DNA of 64,000 nucleotides from Herbaspirillum sp. CF444 (GTDB taxonomy: Bacteria; Pseudomonadota; Gammaproteobacteria; Burkholderiales; Burkholderiaceae_D): NCBI RefSeq assembly GCF_000282135.1, contig NZ_AKJW01000067.1:1-64000 (forward strand), given 5' to 3'. Made by a program: the position numbers and the translations under genes. Below, piece by piece: positions 20,114 to 28,451 of the stretch. Numbering within the stretch: position 1 is the stretch's first letter; every line of letters begins with the position of its first letter. Below the pieces are notes generated by a model. The model was not told the DNA's origin. It saw only the letters and a list, made by a program, of their open reading frames with translations, and did no database searches.

Positions 20114-20329
20114 ATGCAAGAACTTTCCATGCAAGAAGTCAGTGAAGTTTCTGGCGCCGGCTTAGTGATTCCTACCTTTCCAGCTGGACCAGGTCTGGTC
20201 GCAGGCGTATCCACCATTCTGGCCGGTGCCGGCTTCATTATCGGCGTGGCGGGCGCGAATGTCGCGTTGGGCCTGACTGAAGCATTGGGCTGGCCACACC
20301 CGGCGCCCTACTACGGCCCTGGCGTTTAA
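20114..20329 (+). CDS. Bacteriocin/microcin-type peptide precursor with double-glycine (GA) leader
   Basis: A 71-residue product with a clear AAGGA ribosome site 7 bp upstream. The leader MQELSMQEVSEVSGA fits the double-glycine consensus: Leu at -12, Glu at -8, Val at -7, Val at -4 and Gly-Ala at -2/-1. C39 peptidases cleave after this pair. The predicted 56-residue mature peptide has no cysteine. It is Gly/Ala/Val-rich with several small-xxx-small spacings (for example GVAGANVALG) and ends in a Pro/Tyr/Trp-rich tail (GWPHPAPYYGPGV). The composition suggests a membrane-active class II bacteriocin or microcin. The exporter genes follow on the same strand. The activity and target are inferred only. 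Confidence 0.82.
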   Translation: MQELSMQEVSEVSGAGLVIPTFPAGPGLVAGVSTILAGAGFIIGVAGANVALGLTEALGWPHPAPYYGPGV

Positions 20330-20342
20330 AAGATAGACCCGG

Positions 20343-20368
20343 ATCCTTGGCGGCGCGTCGCCAAGGAT
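20343..20368 (+). promoter_or_regulatory. Intercistronic hairpin between peptide gene and exporter genes
   Basis: A perfect 10-bp stem (ATCCTTGGCG at 20343-20352 with 20359-20368) and a 6-base loop, 13 bp after the peptide stop. No T-run follows directly. It may be an attenuator or an mRNA-stabilising element that keeps peptide mRNA in excess over exporter mRNA. Confidence 0.65.
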
Positions 20369-20408
20369 TGCGCAGCATGCCATGCCCATGGCGCCTGTTT
20401 CCGACTTT

Positions 20409-20445
20409 CCCGTTTTTTCCCGTTTTTTCCCATTTTTTCCCGTTT
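20409..20445. repeat. 10-bp tandem repeat with phased T6 tracts
   Basis: Three units of cccgtttttt (the third with an A for G) plus a partial fourth, in exact 10-bp register. On the other strand these are A6 tracts spaced one helical turn apart, the arrangement that gives intrinsic DNA curvature. The unit is not a multiple of three, so copy-number changes would shift any reading frame that crosses it. Confidence 0.8.
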
Positions 20446-20537
20446 GCCGCGTTCCCTGCTTCTCCGTCGCCAATCGCCAAGCAGTCGTTTTCACAAGTCC
20501 TCCGCTTCCATTTACAGGCGACAATCCTGCCCCTCAG

Positions 20538-21824
20538 ATGCAAACCGAACCTCATCTTTTCCGATCGCAAGCCATACAAGCGCAACAACACAAATGTCTG
20601 GGCGATATCATTCTGGTTCGTCCTTTGTCGTTTCATGTTCTGACAGGTCTGATAAGCATTTTCGTCATGTTGCTGGCAAGCTTCCTTATTGTCGGCACCT
20701 ATACCCAGCGCAGCACGGTCAGCGGACAACTCCTTCCCAGTACGGGGCTAGTCAAGGTTTATTCGTCTCAGGTCGGCCTGGTGCAGGAAAAATATATCGT
20801 GGAAGGGCAGTCGGTCAAACGCGGCGACATTTTGTACGTGCTCTCCAGCGAACGCCATAGCCGCACCCAGGGAAATACGCAAGAGACCATCAGCCGGCAG
20901 GTGGAGTTGCGCCAGCAATCGGTGCAAGGAGAACTGGGGAAAACCCGTTTGCTGCAGCAGGAAGAACGGCGCGCCCTGACGCAAAAAATCGCCACCATGC
21001 AAGCGGAACTGAGCCAACTGGACAGTCAGATAGAAGGACAAAGCTTGCGCGTCCGTCTTGCGGAAGAAAACGTGGTGCGCTATCGCGATCTGTTTGCGCG
21101 TCACTACATCTCCAAGGAAATGCTGCAACAAAAGGAAATCGACCAACTCGACCAAAGCAACCGGCTGCAAGGCCTGGAACGAGAAAAAATCGGCATCCGA
21201 CGCGAATTGGGCAACCAGCAACATGAACTCGCCGGCCTGTCCCTCCGACAACAAAACCAGTTGTCGCAAATCGACCGCACTCTGATCAATCTCAAGCAAG
21301 AACTCGCCGAAAGCGAGGCAAAACGCCGGCTGGCCGTCATCGCGCCGGAGAACGGCACCGCGACGGCCATCATTGCCGAACCGGGGCAAACCGTCGATGC
21401 CGACAAACCGCTGCTCAATATCATTCCGAGCGGGGCCAACCTGCAAGCGCAGCTCTATGTCCCCAGCAAAGCGATCGGCTTCGTCAAAACCGGAGACACG
21501 GTGTTGTTGCGCTATCAGGCGTATCCATACCAAAAATTCGGCCATGCCAAAGGCATCGTCGCCGCCATTTCCAAAACAGCATTGCCGATCGGAGATCTCA
21601 ATTTGCCATTCGTGCCAACGACAAACGGACTCTCTGCCGCTTCGAACGAACCGCTCTACCGCATCACCGTCAATCTGGCGCGACAAGCGATCGACGCCTA
21701 CGGCAAAGCGCAGCCGCTGCAATCCGGAATGCTGCTCGACGCCGATATCCTGCTGGACCGGCGACGCCTGTACGAATGGGCGCTCGAACCGCTGTACAGC
21801 CTGTCCGGCAAATTCCAGTCCTGA
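20538..21824 (+). CDS. HlyD-family membrane fusion protein of the peptide exporter (CvaA-like)
   Basis: The periplasmic adaptor linking an inner-membrane ABC exporter to a TolC-like outer-membrane channel. From the ATG at 20538 it has 428 residues: a cytoplasmic N-terminus (LFRSQAIQAQQ), one membrane helix (about residues 32-53), a lipoyl-like half (VKRGDILYVLSSE), a long alpha-helical hairpin rich in Q, E, R and L (about 115-255), and a second half-motif followed by a beta-barrel (VIAPENGTATAIIAEPGQ). An upstream in-frame ATG at 20382 exists but runs through the tandem repeat and lacks a ribosome site. The stop is 2 bp before the next gene. Confidence 0.9.
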   Translation: MQTEPHLFRSQAIQAQQHKCLGDIILVRPLSFHVLTGLISIFVMLLASFLIVGTYTQRSTVSGQLLPSTGLVKVYSSQVGLVQEKYIVEGQSVKRGDILYVLSSERHSRTQGNTQETISRQVELRQQSVQGELGKTRLLQQEERRALTQKIATMQAELSQLDSQIEGQSLRVRLAEENVVRYRDLFARHYISKEMLQQKEIDQLDQSNRLQGLEREKIGIRRELGNQQHELAGLSLRQQNQLSQIDRTLINLKQELAESEAKRRLAVIAPENGTATAIIAEPGQTVDADKPLLNIIPSGANLQAQLYVPSKAIGFVKTGDTVLLRYQAYPYQKFGHAKGIVAAISKTALPIGDLNLPFVPTTNGLSAASNEPLYRITVNLARQAIDAYGKAQPLQSGMLLDADILLDRRRLYEWALEPLYSLSGKFQS

Positions 21825-21826
21825 TC

Positions 21827-23953
21827 ATGTCCTTTCTGAACCGCCTGAACCTCGGATCTGTTTCCCGGCTCTCGCTGATCCTGCAAACGGAAACTTCCGA
21901 ATGCGGACTGGCGTGCCTGGGCATGATCGCCGGATATCACGGCTACCGCACCGACATGAATACACTGCGCCGCCGTTTCTCCATTTCATTGAAAGGAGCG
22001 ACGCTGGCGCATCTGATGCGCATGGCGAACGAACTGGAGCTGTCCAGTCGCCCTCTCAAACTGGACATTCAGGACCTGTCGAATCTGCGTTTGCCCTGCA
22101 TCCTGCACTGGAACTTCCATCACTTCGTCGTTCTGAAAGAAGTCGGTCGTAAAAGCATCACCATCTACGATCCGGGCGTCGGCATCCGTAAACTGCCGCC
22201 GGAGGAAGTCTCCAAAGCCTTCACCGGCGTCGCGCTCGAACTATGGCCCGGGGCAAACTTCAAACCGCAAGAGATAAAACAGCACGTCAGTATCCGCAAC
22301 ATGATGGGACGCGTCACCGGCTTGCGCCGCTCGTTCGCGCAAATCCTGTTGCTCGCTCTCGGGCTGGAACTGTTTTCCCTGGTCAGCCCTTTTTATATGC
22401 AATGGGTGCTGGATAACGTACTGGTTGCATCGGACAGCAATCTGCTGACAACGCTCGCTCTCGGCTTCGCCCTGCTGGTGCTGGTGCAGCAAACCGCCAG
22501 CGCCATACGATCCTGGATGTTGATCTACATGGGCACCATGCTGAACATTCAATGGCGCAGCAATGTTTTCATGCATCTGATCCGCCTGCCCGTCACCTAT
22601 TTCGAAAAACGCCATCTGGGCGATGTCGTATCGCGATTCGGTTCCGTGGACGCCATCCAGAAAACCTTGACGACCTCATTTCTCGAAGCGCTTCTCGACG
22701 GGCTGATGACCGTCGTCACGCTGGTCATGATGTTCATCTACAGTCCGGTGCTGCCCTGGATTTCATTGGGCGCCATGGCGCTCTATGCGTTGGGACGATG
22801 GATCTGGTACGCACCGTTGCGCAATGCCACCGAAGAACAACTGATCCACGCCGCCAAACAGCAGAGCCACTTTCTGGAAACCATGCGCGGCATCAAAACG
22901 ATCAAGCTGTTTCAACGACAGGAAGAACGTCACGCCTCATGGCTGACAACACTCATCGATCAGATCAATGCCGACCTGCGGTCGCAGAAAATGCAACTGT
23001 TTTACCGCGCCTTCAACGGCACCTTATTCGGTCTGGAACGCATTCTGGTCATCTGGATGGGCGCCGGACTGGTCATCAAAGGCGCATTCACCGCCGGCGT
23101 GCTGATTGCATTCAGCGCCTACCGCGAACAGTTCAATAATCGCATCAGCTCTTTGATCGACAAACTGTTCGAAGTCAACATGTTACGCCTGCAAGGGGAA
23201 CGACTGGCCGACATTGTTTTTTCCGAGCAAGAAATCACTGCTCCCGCGAACAGACTCCAGGAAGATGGCAACGCCATCGCCGCATCGATCGAATTGATCG
23301 ACGTGCATTTCCGCTATGCCGAACAAGAACCTCTGGTTCTCAACGGTATCGATCTGAAAATTACCCCTGGAGAGTCCATCGCCATCGTCGGCCCATCGGG
23401 CTGCGGCAAATCGACATTGACGAATCTGATGCTTGGCGTGCTTCCGCTCACCCGGGGGGAAATCTTCATCGGCGGCATCCCCTTGCAACAGATCGGCCTT
23501 GATCGTCTGCGCGGCATGGTCGGCACGGTCATGCAGGACGACGTTCTGTTTGCGGGCTCCATTGCCGACAACATCAGTTTCTTCGACGCCGATGCCGATC
23601 CCTACTGGATACAGCAATGTGCGGCCATGGCCGCCATCGATACCGAAATTGCGGCCATGCCGATGAAATACAACACATTGGTGGGCGATATGGGAACGGT
23701 GCTTTCCGGCGGACAGAAACAACGCATCCTGCTCTCCCGCGCCCTGTACAAGAAACCTCGCATCCTGTTTCTCGACGAAGCGACCAGCCACCTCGACATC
23801 GAACGCGAACAACAGGTCAACACGTCGGTAAAAATGCTCGACATCACACGCATCATCATTGCACATCGGCCCGAAACGATTGCCTCGGCAAATCGCATCG
23901 TGGTGCTGCACCAGGGCAAGATAGTTCAAGACATGCGCATGCCGGAAACTTGA
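21827..23953 (+). CDS. Peptidase-containing ABC exporter (C39 / PCAT, CvaB-like)
   Basis: Cleaves double-glycine leaders and exports the mature peptide. At 708 residues it has the three expected parts. The first is an N-terminal C39 peptidase with an intact active site: oxyanion Gln20, catalytic Cys26 in SECGLACLGM, His99 in HFVVL and Asp115 in IYDPG. A six-helix ABC membrane domain spans about 155-440. The C-terminal nucleotide-binding domain has Walker A GPSGCGKST (about 521), signature LSGGQKQR (about 626), Walker B ILFLDEATSHLD and the H-loop IIAHRPET. It starts 2 bp after the fusion protein gene. Nothing is truncated, so the system looks functional. No TolC gene is nearby. Confidence 0.95.
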   Translation: MSFLNRLNLGSVSRLSLILQTETSECGLACLGMIAGYHGYRTDMNTLRRRFSISLKGATLAHLMRMANELELSSRPLKLDIQDLSNLRLPCILHWNFHHFVVLKEVGRKSITIYDPGVGIRKLPPEEVSKAFTGVALELWPGANFKPQEIKQHVSIRNMMGRVTGLRRSFAQILLLALGLELFSLVSPFYMQWVLDNVLVASDSNLLTTLALGFALLVLVQQTASAIRSWMLIYMGTMLNIQWRSNVFMHLIRLPVTYFEKRHLGDVVSRFGSVDAIQKTLTTSFLEALLDGLMTVVTLVMMFIYSPVLPWISLGAMALYALGRWIWYAPLRNATEEQLIHAAKQQSHFLETMRGIKTIKLFQRQEERHASWLTTLIDQINADLRSQKMQLFYRAFNGTLFGLERILVIWMGAGLVIKGAFTAGVLIAFSAYREQFNNRISSLIDKLFEVNMLRLQGERLADIVFSEQEITAPANRLQEDGNAIAASIELIDVHFRYAEQEPLVLNGIDLKITPGESIAIVGPSGCGKSTLTNLMLGVLPLTRGEIFIGGIPLQQIGLDRLRGMVGTVMQDDVLFAGSIADNISFFDADADPYWIQQCAAMAAIDTEIAAMPMKYNTLVGDMGTVLSGGQKQRILLSRALYKKPRILFLDEATSHLDIEREQQVNTSVKMLDITRIIIAHRPETIASANRIVVLHQGKIVQDMRMPET

Positions 23954-24028
23954 GAAGCTTCAAAATCACGCTGGCGAGGCGCACCGATACCGACAGTGCG
24001 AAGACGATGCAAGGCGGCGCAACAGTCC

Positions 24029-25093
24029 CTACGCCCGACGAAATCTCATCACCTCATCCCCGCCCAATTCACGCGTCAATACACCGTCGAACCACAGCTT
24101 GTGCAAATGCGCGACCGCCTCGCCCAACGCAAAACTGAGCTGGTGCGTATCCAGCGGCCGCTTGAACATCACCGGCAAAATATCCACCGCCGACTGCGGC
24201 GTGGCACAAGCTTCCACCACTTCCGCCAGGCGCGCGCGGTGATGATCATTCAGTTGCGCGATGCGCGTATGCAATCCGCGGAACGGCTTGCCATGCGATG
24301 GCAACACCAGCGTATCGGCGGCAACATCCGCATATTTTTTCAGTGAATCCAGATACTGCTGCACCGGATTGGCTTCCGGCTCGATGGCGAATACCGAAAC
24401 ATTGGTGGAGATGCGCGGCAGCACCATGTCGCCTGAAACCAGCAGACGCACATCGTCGGCATACAGGGACACATGTTCCGGCGAATGGCCGAAACCGGTG
24501 ATCACGCGCCAGTCCCGACCGCCGATGCGCACCGCGTGCTGATCCTGCAGGCGCGTGTACGACAGCGGCACGCCCGGCACCAGATTCTGATAGTAGTTGT
24601 TGCGTCCGGACAATTTATCGATCAGCTCGGCATCGGTCAAACCATGCCGGCGGAAATGCGGCGCCGCCGCCGTGCCGTCCGCGCCCGGCAAACCCGCCGA
24701 CATCAGCCGCGCAAAAGCGTATTCGCCGGCGCTCATCAACAATGACGCGTTCCAGCGCTTGCACAGCCAGTCGGCCAGGCCGACGTGGTCAGGATGGCAA
24801 TGCGTGACCAGCACGCGAATGATCGGCAAGCCGCGCAGTTGCGTGGCGAAAATGCTTTCCCAGCTTTCTTTCGTGGCATCGGTGGCGATGCCGCAATCGA
24901 CCGCCGTCCAGCCGCGCACGCGCCCGGCTGGGGTCTCGATCTCGTCTTCCAGCAGCCACAGATTGATGTGATCCAGCGCAAACGGCAGCCCCATGCGCAG
25001 CCACAAGATGCCGGGCGCGACTTCCAGGGTTGTGCCCAGGGCGGGCAAAGTGTCGCCGAAGGCGTATTCGAGCTGGGATTCAAGAGCGTTCAT
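24029..25093 (-). CDS. Metallo-beta-lactamase-fold hydrolase beside liuR
   Basis: A 354-residue protein with the zinc motif THCHPDHVGL (HxHxDH at about residues 98-103), a later HSPEH and a terminal SHGKPF, as in glyoxalase-II/thioesterase-type members. The ATG at 25093 fits; an in-frame start at 25120 would add nine residues. It is divergent from liuR, with a perfect LiuR-type palindrome between them, so it is probably controlled with leucine degradation. The substrate is unknown; a CoA thioester is one possibility. It ends 75 bp from the bacteriocin exporter, convergently. Confidence 0.85.
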   Translation of the reverse strand: MNALESQLEYAFGDTLPALGTTLEVAPGILWLRMGLPFALDHINLWLLEDEIETPAGRVRGWTAVDCGIATDATKESWESIFATQLRGLPIIRVLVTHCHPDHVGLADWLCKRWNASLLMSAGEYAFARLMSAGLPGADGTAAAPHFRRHGLTDAELIDKLSGRNNYYQNLVPGVPLSYTRLQDQHAVRIGGRDWRVITGFGHSPEHVSLYADDVRLLVSGDMVLPRISTNVSVFAIEPEANPVQQYLDSLKKYADVAADTLVLPSHGKPFRGLHTRIAQLNDHHRARLAEVVEACATPQSAVDILPVMFKRPLDTHQLSFALGEAVAHLHKLWFDGVLTRELGGDEVMRFRRA

Positions 25094-25198
25094 GGATACC
25101 TGACGGGGACCTGGCTGCAATCGCGAGATTGCATTGCGTTGTCAAATTTGCAAAACACGAAGAAATATTTTCATTTTTTGCAGAGCAGCCTACAATAT

Positions 25199-25218
25199 AC
25201 TTTACGTTAACGTAAAGT
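25199..25218. promoter_or_regulatory. LiuR operator candidate before liuR
   Basis: A perfect 20-bp palindrome with core TTTACGTTAACGTAAA. It sits 45 bp upstream of liuR and 105 bp upstream of the divergent MBL gene. It matches the TTTACGTNNACGTAAA-like symmetry expected of LiuR-type MerR regulators and recurs before liuA. Confidence 0.85.
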
Positions 25219-25263
25219 GCCACTTCCACCCGAGAAACCGCCACGAGTCATCGCCCAGAGATC

Positions 25264-25704
25264 ATGCCGACCTACACCATTACCGAGCTGGCAAAAGAAT
25301 TCGACATCACGCCGCGCGCGATCCGGTTCTATGAAGATCAGGGCTTGCTGAGTCCGAAGCGCGAAGGCAGCGGTGGCCGCAACCGGGTCTATGCCGCGCG
25401 CGAACGCACCCGCCTCAAGCTCACCCTGCGCGGCAAGCGTCTCGGCCTGACTCTCTCGGAAATCAAGAACCTGGTTGACATGTACGAGTCGCCCAAGGAC
25501 ACCGAAGCGCAGCTCAAACGCTTCCTCGGCGTGCTCGCCCAGCATCGCGAAAAACTGGAACGCCAGCGCGAAGACCTCGAAGTGACGCTGGAGGAAATCG
25601 CCGCCCACGAAGCCGAATGCCTGCAATTGCTGGACACCGACTTGCCGCAAAAATCACCGGCCAAGCGCACCGTGCGCCCTGCCGCCGCCCGAAAATCCGC
25701 CTGA
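25264..25704 (+). CDS. liuR: MerR-family regulator of leucine/isovalerate degradation
   Basis: A 146-residue MerR protein: the N-terminal winged helix (YTITELAKEFDITPRAIRFYEDQGLL) is standard when read in parts, and a coiled coil (about 75-120) gives dimerisation. It lacks the metal-binding cysteines of MerR/CueR types. Together with its place before isovaleryl-CoA dehydrogenase and the twin palindromes, this identifies it as LiuR. The C-terminus is Lys/Arg/Ala-rich. It is probably autoregulated through the site at 25199-25218. Confidence 0.9.
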   Translation: MPTYTITELAKEFDITPRAIRFYEDQGLLSPKREGSGGRNRVYAARERTRLKLTLRGKRLGLTLSEIKNLVDMYESPKDTEAQLKRFLGVLAQHREKLERQREDLEVTLEEIAAHEAECLQLLDTDLPQKSPAKRTVRPAAARKSA

Positions 25705-25752
25705 CCCCATGAACATAGATTGCTTATTATTTAGGCACGTTGCGCACTTCAA

Positions 25753-25770
25753 TTGACGTTAACGTAAAGT
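25753..25770 (+). promoter_or_regulatory. LiuR operator candidate before liuA
   Basis: TTGACGTTAACGTAAAGT differs from the site at 25199-25218 at one position of the palindrome (G for T on the left arm). It lies 45 bp upstream of the liuA start, directly before a TATATAAA stretch that could be the -10 region. Confidence 0.8.
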
Positions 25771-25814
25771 ATATAAACCATAACGCATCCATCCAAAAAA
25801 CGAGGAGACACAAC

Positions 25815-27008
25815 ATGATCCATCTGCCAGGTTTGACCTTCGATCACGGAGAAGACATTGCCGCCCTGCGCGAAAGCGTGGCGGCATTCGCCCAGGCTGA
25901 AATCGCGCCGCGCGCGGCGGAAATCGACCGCAGCGACCAGTTTCCGATGGATCTGTGGAAGAAGATGGGCGACCTCGGCGTGCTCGGCATCACCGCCGAC
26001 GAAGAATACGGCGGCGCCGCCATGGGCTATCTCGCGCACGTCGTCGCATTGGAAGAAATCTCGCGCGCCTCGGCCTCGGTCGGCCTGTCCTACGGCGCGC
26101 ACTCCAACCTGTGCGTGAACCAGATCAAGCGCAATGGCACCGCCGAGCAAAAGAACAAGTACCTGCCGAAGCTGATCTCGGGCGACTTCATCGGCGCGCT
26201 CGCCATGTCCGAACCCAACGCCGGCTCCGACGTCGTCAGCATGAAGCTGCGCGCCGACAAGAAGGGCGACCGCTATGTTCTCAACGGCAGCAAGATGTGG
26301 ATCACCAACGGCCCCGATGCCGACGTGCTGGTGGTGTACGCCAAGACCGACCTGGAAGCAGGCGCACGCGGCATGACCGCCTTCCTGGTGGAAAAGGGCT
26401 TCAAGGGATTCTCGATCGCGCAAAAGCTCGACAAGCTCGGCATGCGCGGTTCGCACACCGGCGAACTGGTGTTCCAGGACTGCGAAGTACCGGCGGAGAA
26501 CGTGCTCGGCGGCATCGAAGGGGTTGGAAGGGGCGTCAACGTGCTGATGTCCGGCCTCGACTACGAACGTACCGTGCTGTCCGGAGGACCGCTGGGCATC
26601 ATGCAGGCCTGCATGGACGTCGTCGTGCCCTATGTGCATGACCGCAAGCAGTTCGGCCAGGCCATCGGCGAGTTCCAACTGATGCAGGGCAAGATCGCCG
26701 ACATGTATTCGACCATGATGGCGTGCAAGGCTTATGTCTACGCCGTCGGCCAGGCCTGCGACCGCGCCAGGACGCCCGATGCGGCGCGCGCCCTGCGCAA
26801 GGATGCCGCCGGCGCTATCCTCTACTCAGCGGAGAAAGCCACCTGGATGGCCGGCGAGACCATTCAGGCCCTGGGCGGCAACGGCTACATCAACGACTAC
26901 CCGGCCGGCCGCCTGTGGCGCGACGCCAAGTTGTACGAAATCGGCGCCGGCACCAGCGAAATCCGCCGCATGCTGATCGGCCGCGAGCTGTTTGCCGAAA
27001 CCATGTAA
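25815..27008 (+). CDS. liuA: Isovaleryl-CoA dehydrogenase
   Basis: A flavin acyl-CoA dehydrogenase that oxidises isovaleryl-CoA to 3-methylcrotonyl-CoA in leucine breakdown. The ATG at 25815, preceded by GAGGAGA, gives 397 residues. Family features include [35 protein letters not shown] and, near the C-terminus, [20 protein letters not shown] and [20 protein letters not shown]. Position after liuR and before a carboxylase pair supports isovaleryl- over other short-chain specificity. Confidence 0.95.
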   Translation: MIHLPGLTFDHGEDIAALRESVAAFAQAEIAPRAAEIDRSDQFPMDLWKKMGDLGVLGITADEEYGGAAMGYLAHVVALEEISRASASVGLSYGAHSNLCVNQIKRNGTAEQKNKYLPKLISGDFIGALAMSEPNAGSDVVSMKLRADKKGDRYVLNGSKMWITNGPDADVLVVYAKTDLEAGARGMTAFLVEKGFKGFSIAQKLDKLGMRGSHTGELVFQDCEVPAENVLGGIEGVGRGVNVLMSGLDYERTVLSGGPLGIMQACMDVVVPYVHDRKQFGQAIGEFQLMQGKIADMYSTMMACKAYVYAVGQACDRARTPDAARALRKDAAGAILYSAEKATWMAGETIQALGGNGYINDYPAGRLWRDAKLYEIGAGTSEIRRMLIGRELFAETM

Positions 27009-27062
27009 GCAACGACGAGAGCCATATGCTGTTCTTGAAGCATCTCTCAGTTAAGCCTCATT

Positions 27063-27147
27063 GCCGTCGTCCCAGCGAACGCTGGGACCCAGTGTCGCAA
27101 AGAACATTGATACGACGCTGGTTCCTGACTTTCGTCAGGACGACAGC
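27063..27147 (+). repeat. REP-pair (BIME-like) element, copy A
   Basis: An 85-bp element in the liuA-thiolase gap. It has two end hairpins (gtcccagcgaacgctgggac and gtcctgactttcgtcaggac) and an inner CCAGTGTCG/CGACGCTGG pairing. It matches the reverse complement of 59051-59135 at about 75 of 85 positions by eye. In mRNA it could act as a stabiliser or partial terminator between liuA and the thiolase. Confidence 0.85.
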
Positions 27148-27240
27148 ACTACCAAGTTTGCTGCGTAAAAGCGTTATTCAGATTTCACTATTTCCATACT
27201 TTGTTCACGTATTTCATTGACTAGCCAGCAGGAGAAGATC

Positions 27241-28434
27241 ATGCAAGACCGCATTGAAGATCCCATCGTTATCGTCGGCGCCGCGCGCACTCCCATGGGC
27301 GCCTTCCAGGGCGAATTGTCGGCATTGAACGCCAGCGACCTCGGCGCCGCCGCCATCAAGGCCGCGCTGGAACGCGCCGGCGTCGCGCCCGATCAGGTGC
27401 AGGACGTCTTGTTCGGCAACTGCCTGATGGCCGGACAAGGCCAGGCGCCTGCGCGTCAGGCGGCGATCAAGGCCGGCATTCCTGTTTCCGCCGGCGCCGT
27501 GACACTGTCGAAGATGTGCGGCTCGGCCATGCAAGCCGCCATGTTCGGCTACGACTCCATCCTCGCCGGCACCAATGACATCGTCGTCGCCGGCGGCATG
27601 GAATCGATGACCAACGCGCCTTACCTGATTCCGAAAGCACGCGGCGGCTATCGCATCGGCCACGGCATGATTTACGACCACATGATGCTCGACGGCCTGG
27701 AAGACGCCTACGACAAGGGTCGCGCCATGGGCACCTTCGGCGAAGACTGCGCGGCGAAATACCACTTCACGCGCGACGACCAGGATGCCTTTGCGATCGC
27801 TTCGGTCAAGCGCGCGCAGCAAGCCACCGCCGACGGCTCCTTTCAATGGGAGATCGCACCGGTGACCGTTGCCACCCGCGCCGGCGATGTCGTCATCGAC
27901 ACCGATGAAGGTCCGCGCAAAGCCAAGGTCGAAAAGATCCCGACGCTCAAGGCCGCCTTCAAGAAAGACGGCACCATCACCGCCGCTTCGTCGTCGTCCA
28001 TCAACGACGGCGCCGCCGCCCTCGTACTGATGCGCGAATCGACCGCGAAAAAACTCGGCTGCACGCCGATCGCCCGCATCGTCGGCCATGCGCGCCATTC
28101 GCAGGAACCGAACTGGTTCACCACCGCGCCGATCGGCGCCATCAACAACCTGTACAAGAAAACCGGCTGGAGCACCGCCGACGTCGACCTGTTCGAAATC
28201 AACGAAGCCTTTGCCGCCGTGCCGATGGCCGCGATGAAGGAACTCGGCATCACCCACGACAAGGTCAACATCCACGGCGGCGCCTGTGCGCTGGGCCATC
28301 CCATCGGCGCTTCGGGTGCGCGCATCATCGTCACGCTGATCGGCGCACTGAAGAAGACCGGCGGCAAGCGCGGCGTGGCGTCGCTGTGCATCGGCGGCGG
28401 CGAAGGCACGGCGCTGGCGATCGAGCTGGTCTGA
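27241..28434 (+). CDS. Acetyl-CoA C-acetyltransferase (thiolase)
   Basis: A 397-residue thiolase starting at the ATG 27241 after AGGAGAAG. Catalytic residues are visible: nucleophilic Cys in TLSKMCGSAMQA, the C-terminal His in NEAFAAVPM, GGACALGHPIGASG and the second Cys in CIGGGEG. In the liu setting it would cleave acetoacetyl-CoA, the end product of HMG-CoA lyase and acetoacetate activation, to two acetyl-CoA. No CoA-transferase or acetoacetyl-CoA synthetase is visible here. Confidence 0.92.
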   Translation: MQDRIEDPIVIVGAARTPMGAFQGELSALNASDLGAAAIKAALERAGVAPDQVQDVLFGNCLMAGQGQAPARQAAIKAGIPVSAGAVTLSKMCGSAMQAAMFGYDSILAGTNDIVVAGGMESMTNAPYLIPKARGGYRIGHGMIYDHMMLDGLEDAYDKGRAMGTFGEDCAAKYHFTRDDQDAFAIASVKRAQQATADGSFQWEIAPVTVATRAGDVVIDTDEGPRKAKVEKIPTLKAAFKKDGTITAASSSSINDGAAALVLMRESTAKKLGCTPIARIVGHARHSQEPNWFTTAPIGAINNLYKKTGWSTADVDLFEINEAFAAVPMAAMKELGITHDKVNIHGGACALGHPIGASGARIIVTLIGALKKTGGKRGVASLCIGGGEGTALAIELV

Positions 28435-28451
28435 ACCGGTCAGGGAAAAAC

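Noticed and set aside
20162-20524. Minus-strand 120-codon frame over the peptide gene, considered as an immunity protein
   Set aside because: No ribosome site, no membrane segment, basic low-complexity composition; it is antisense to the strongly supported peptide gene.
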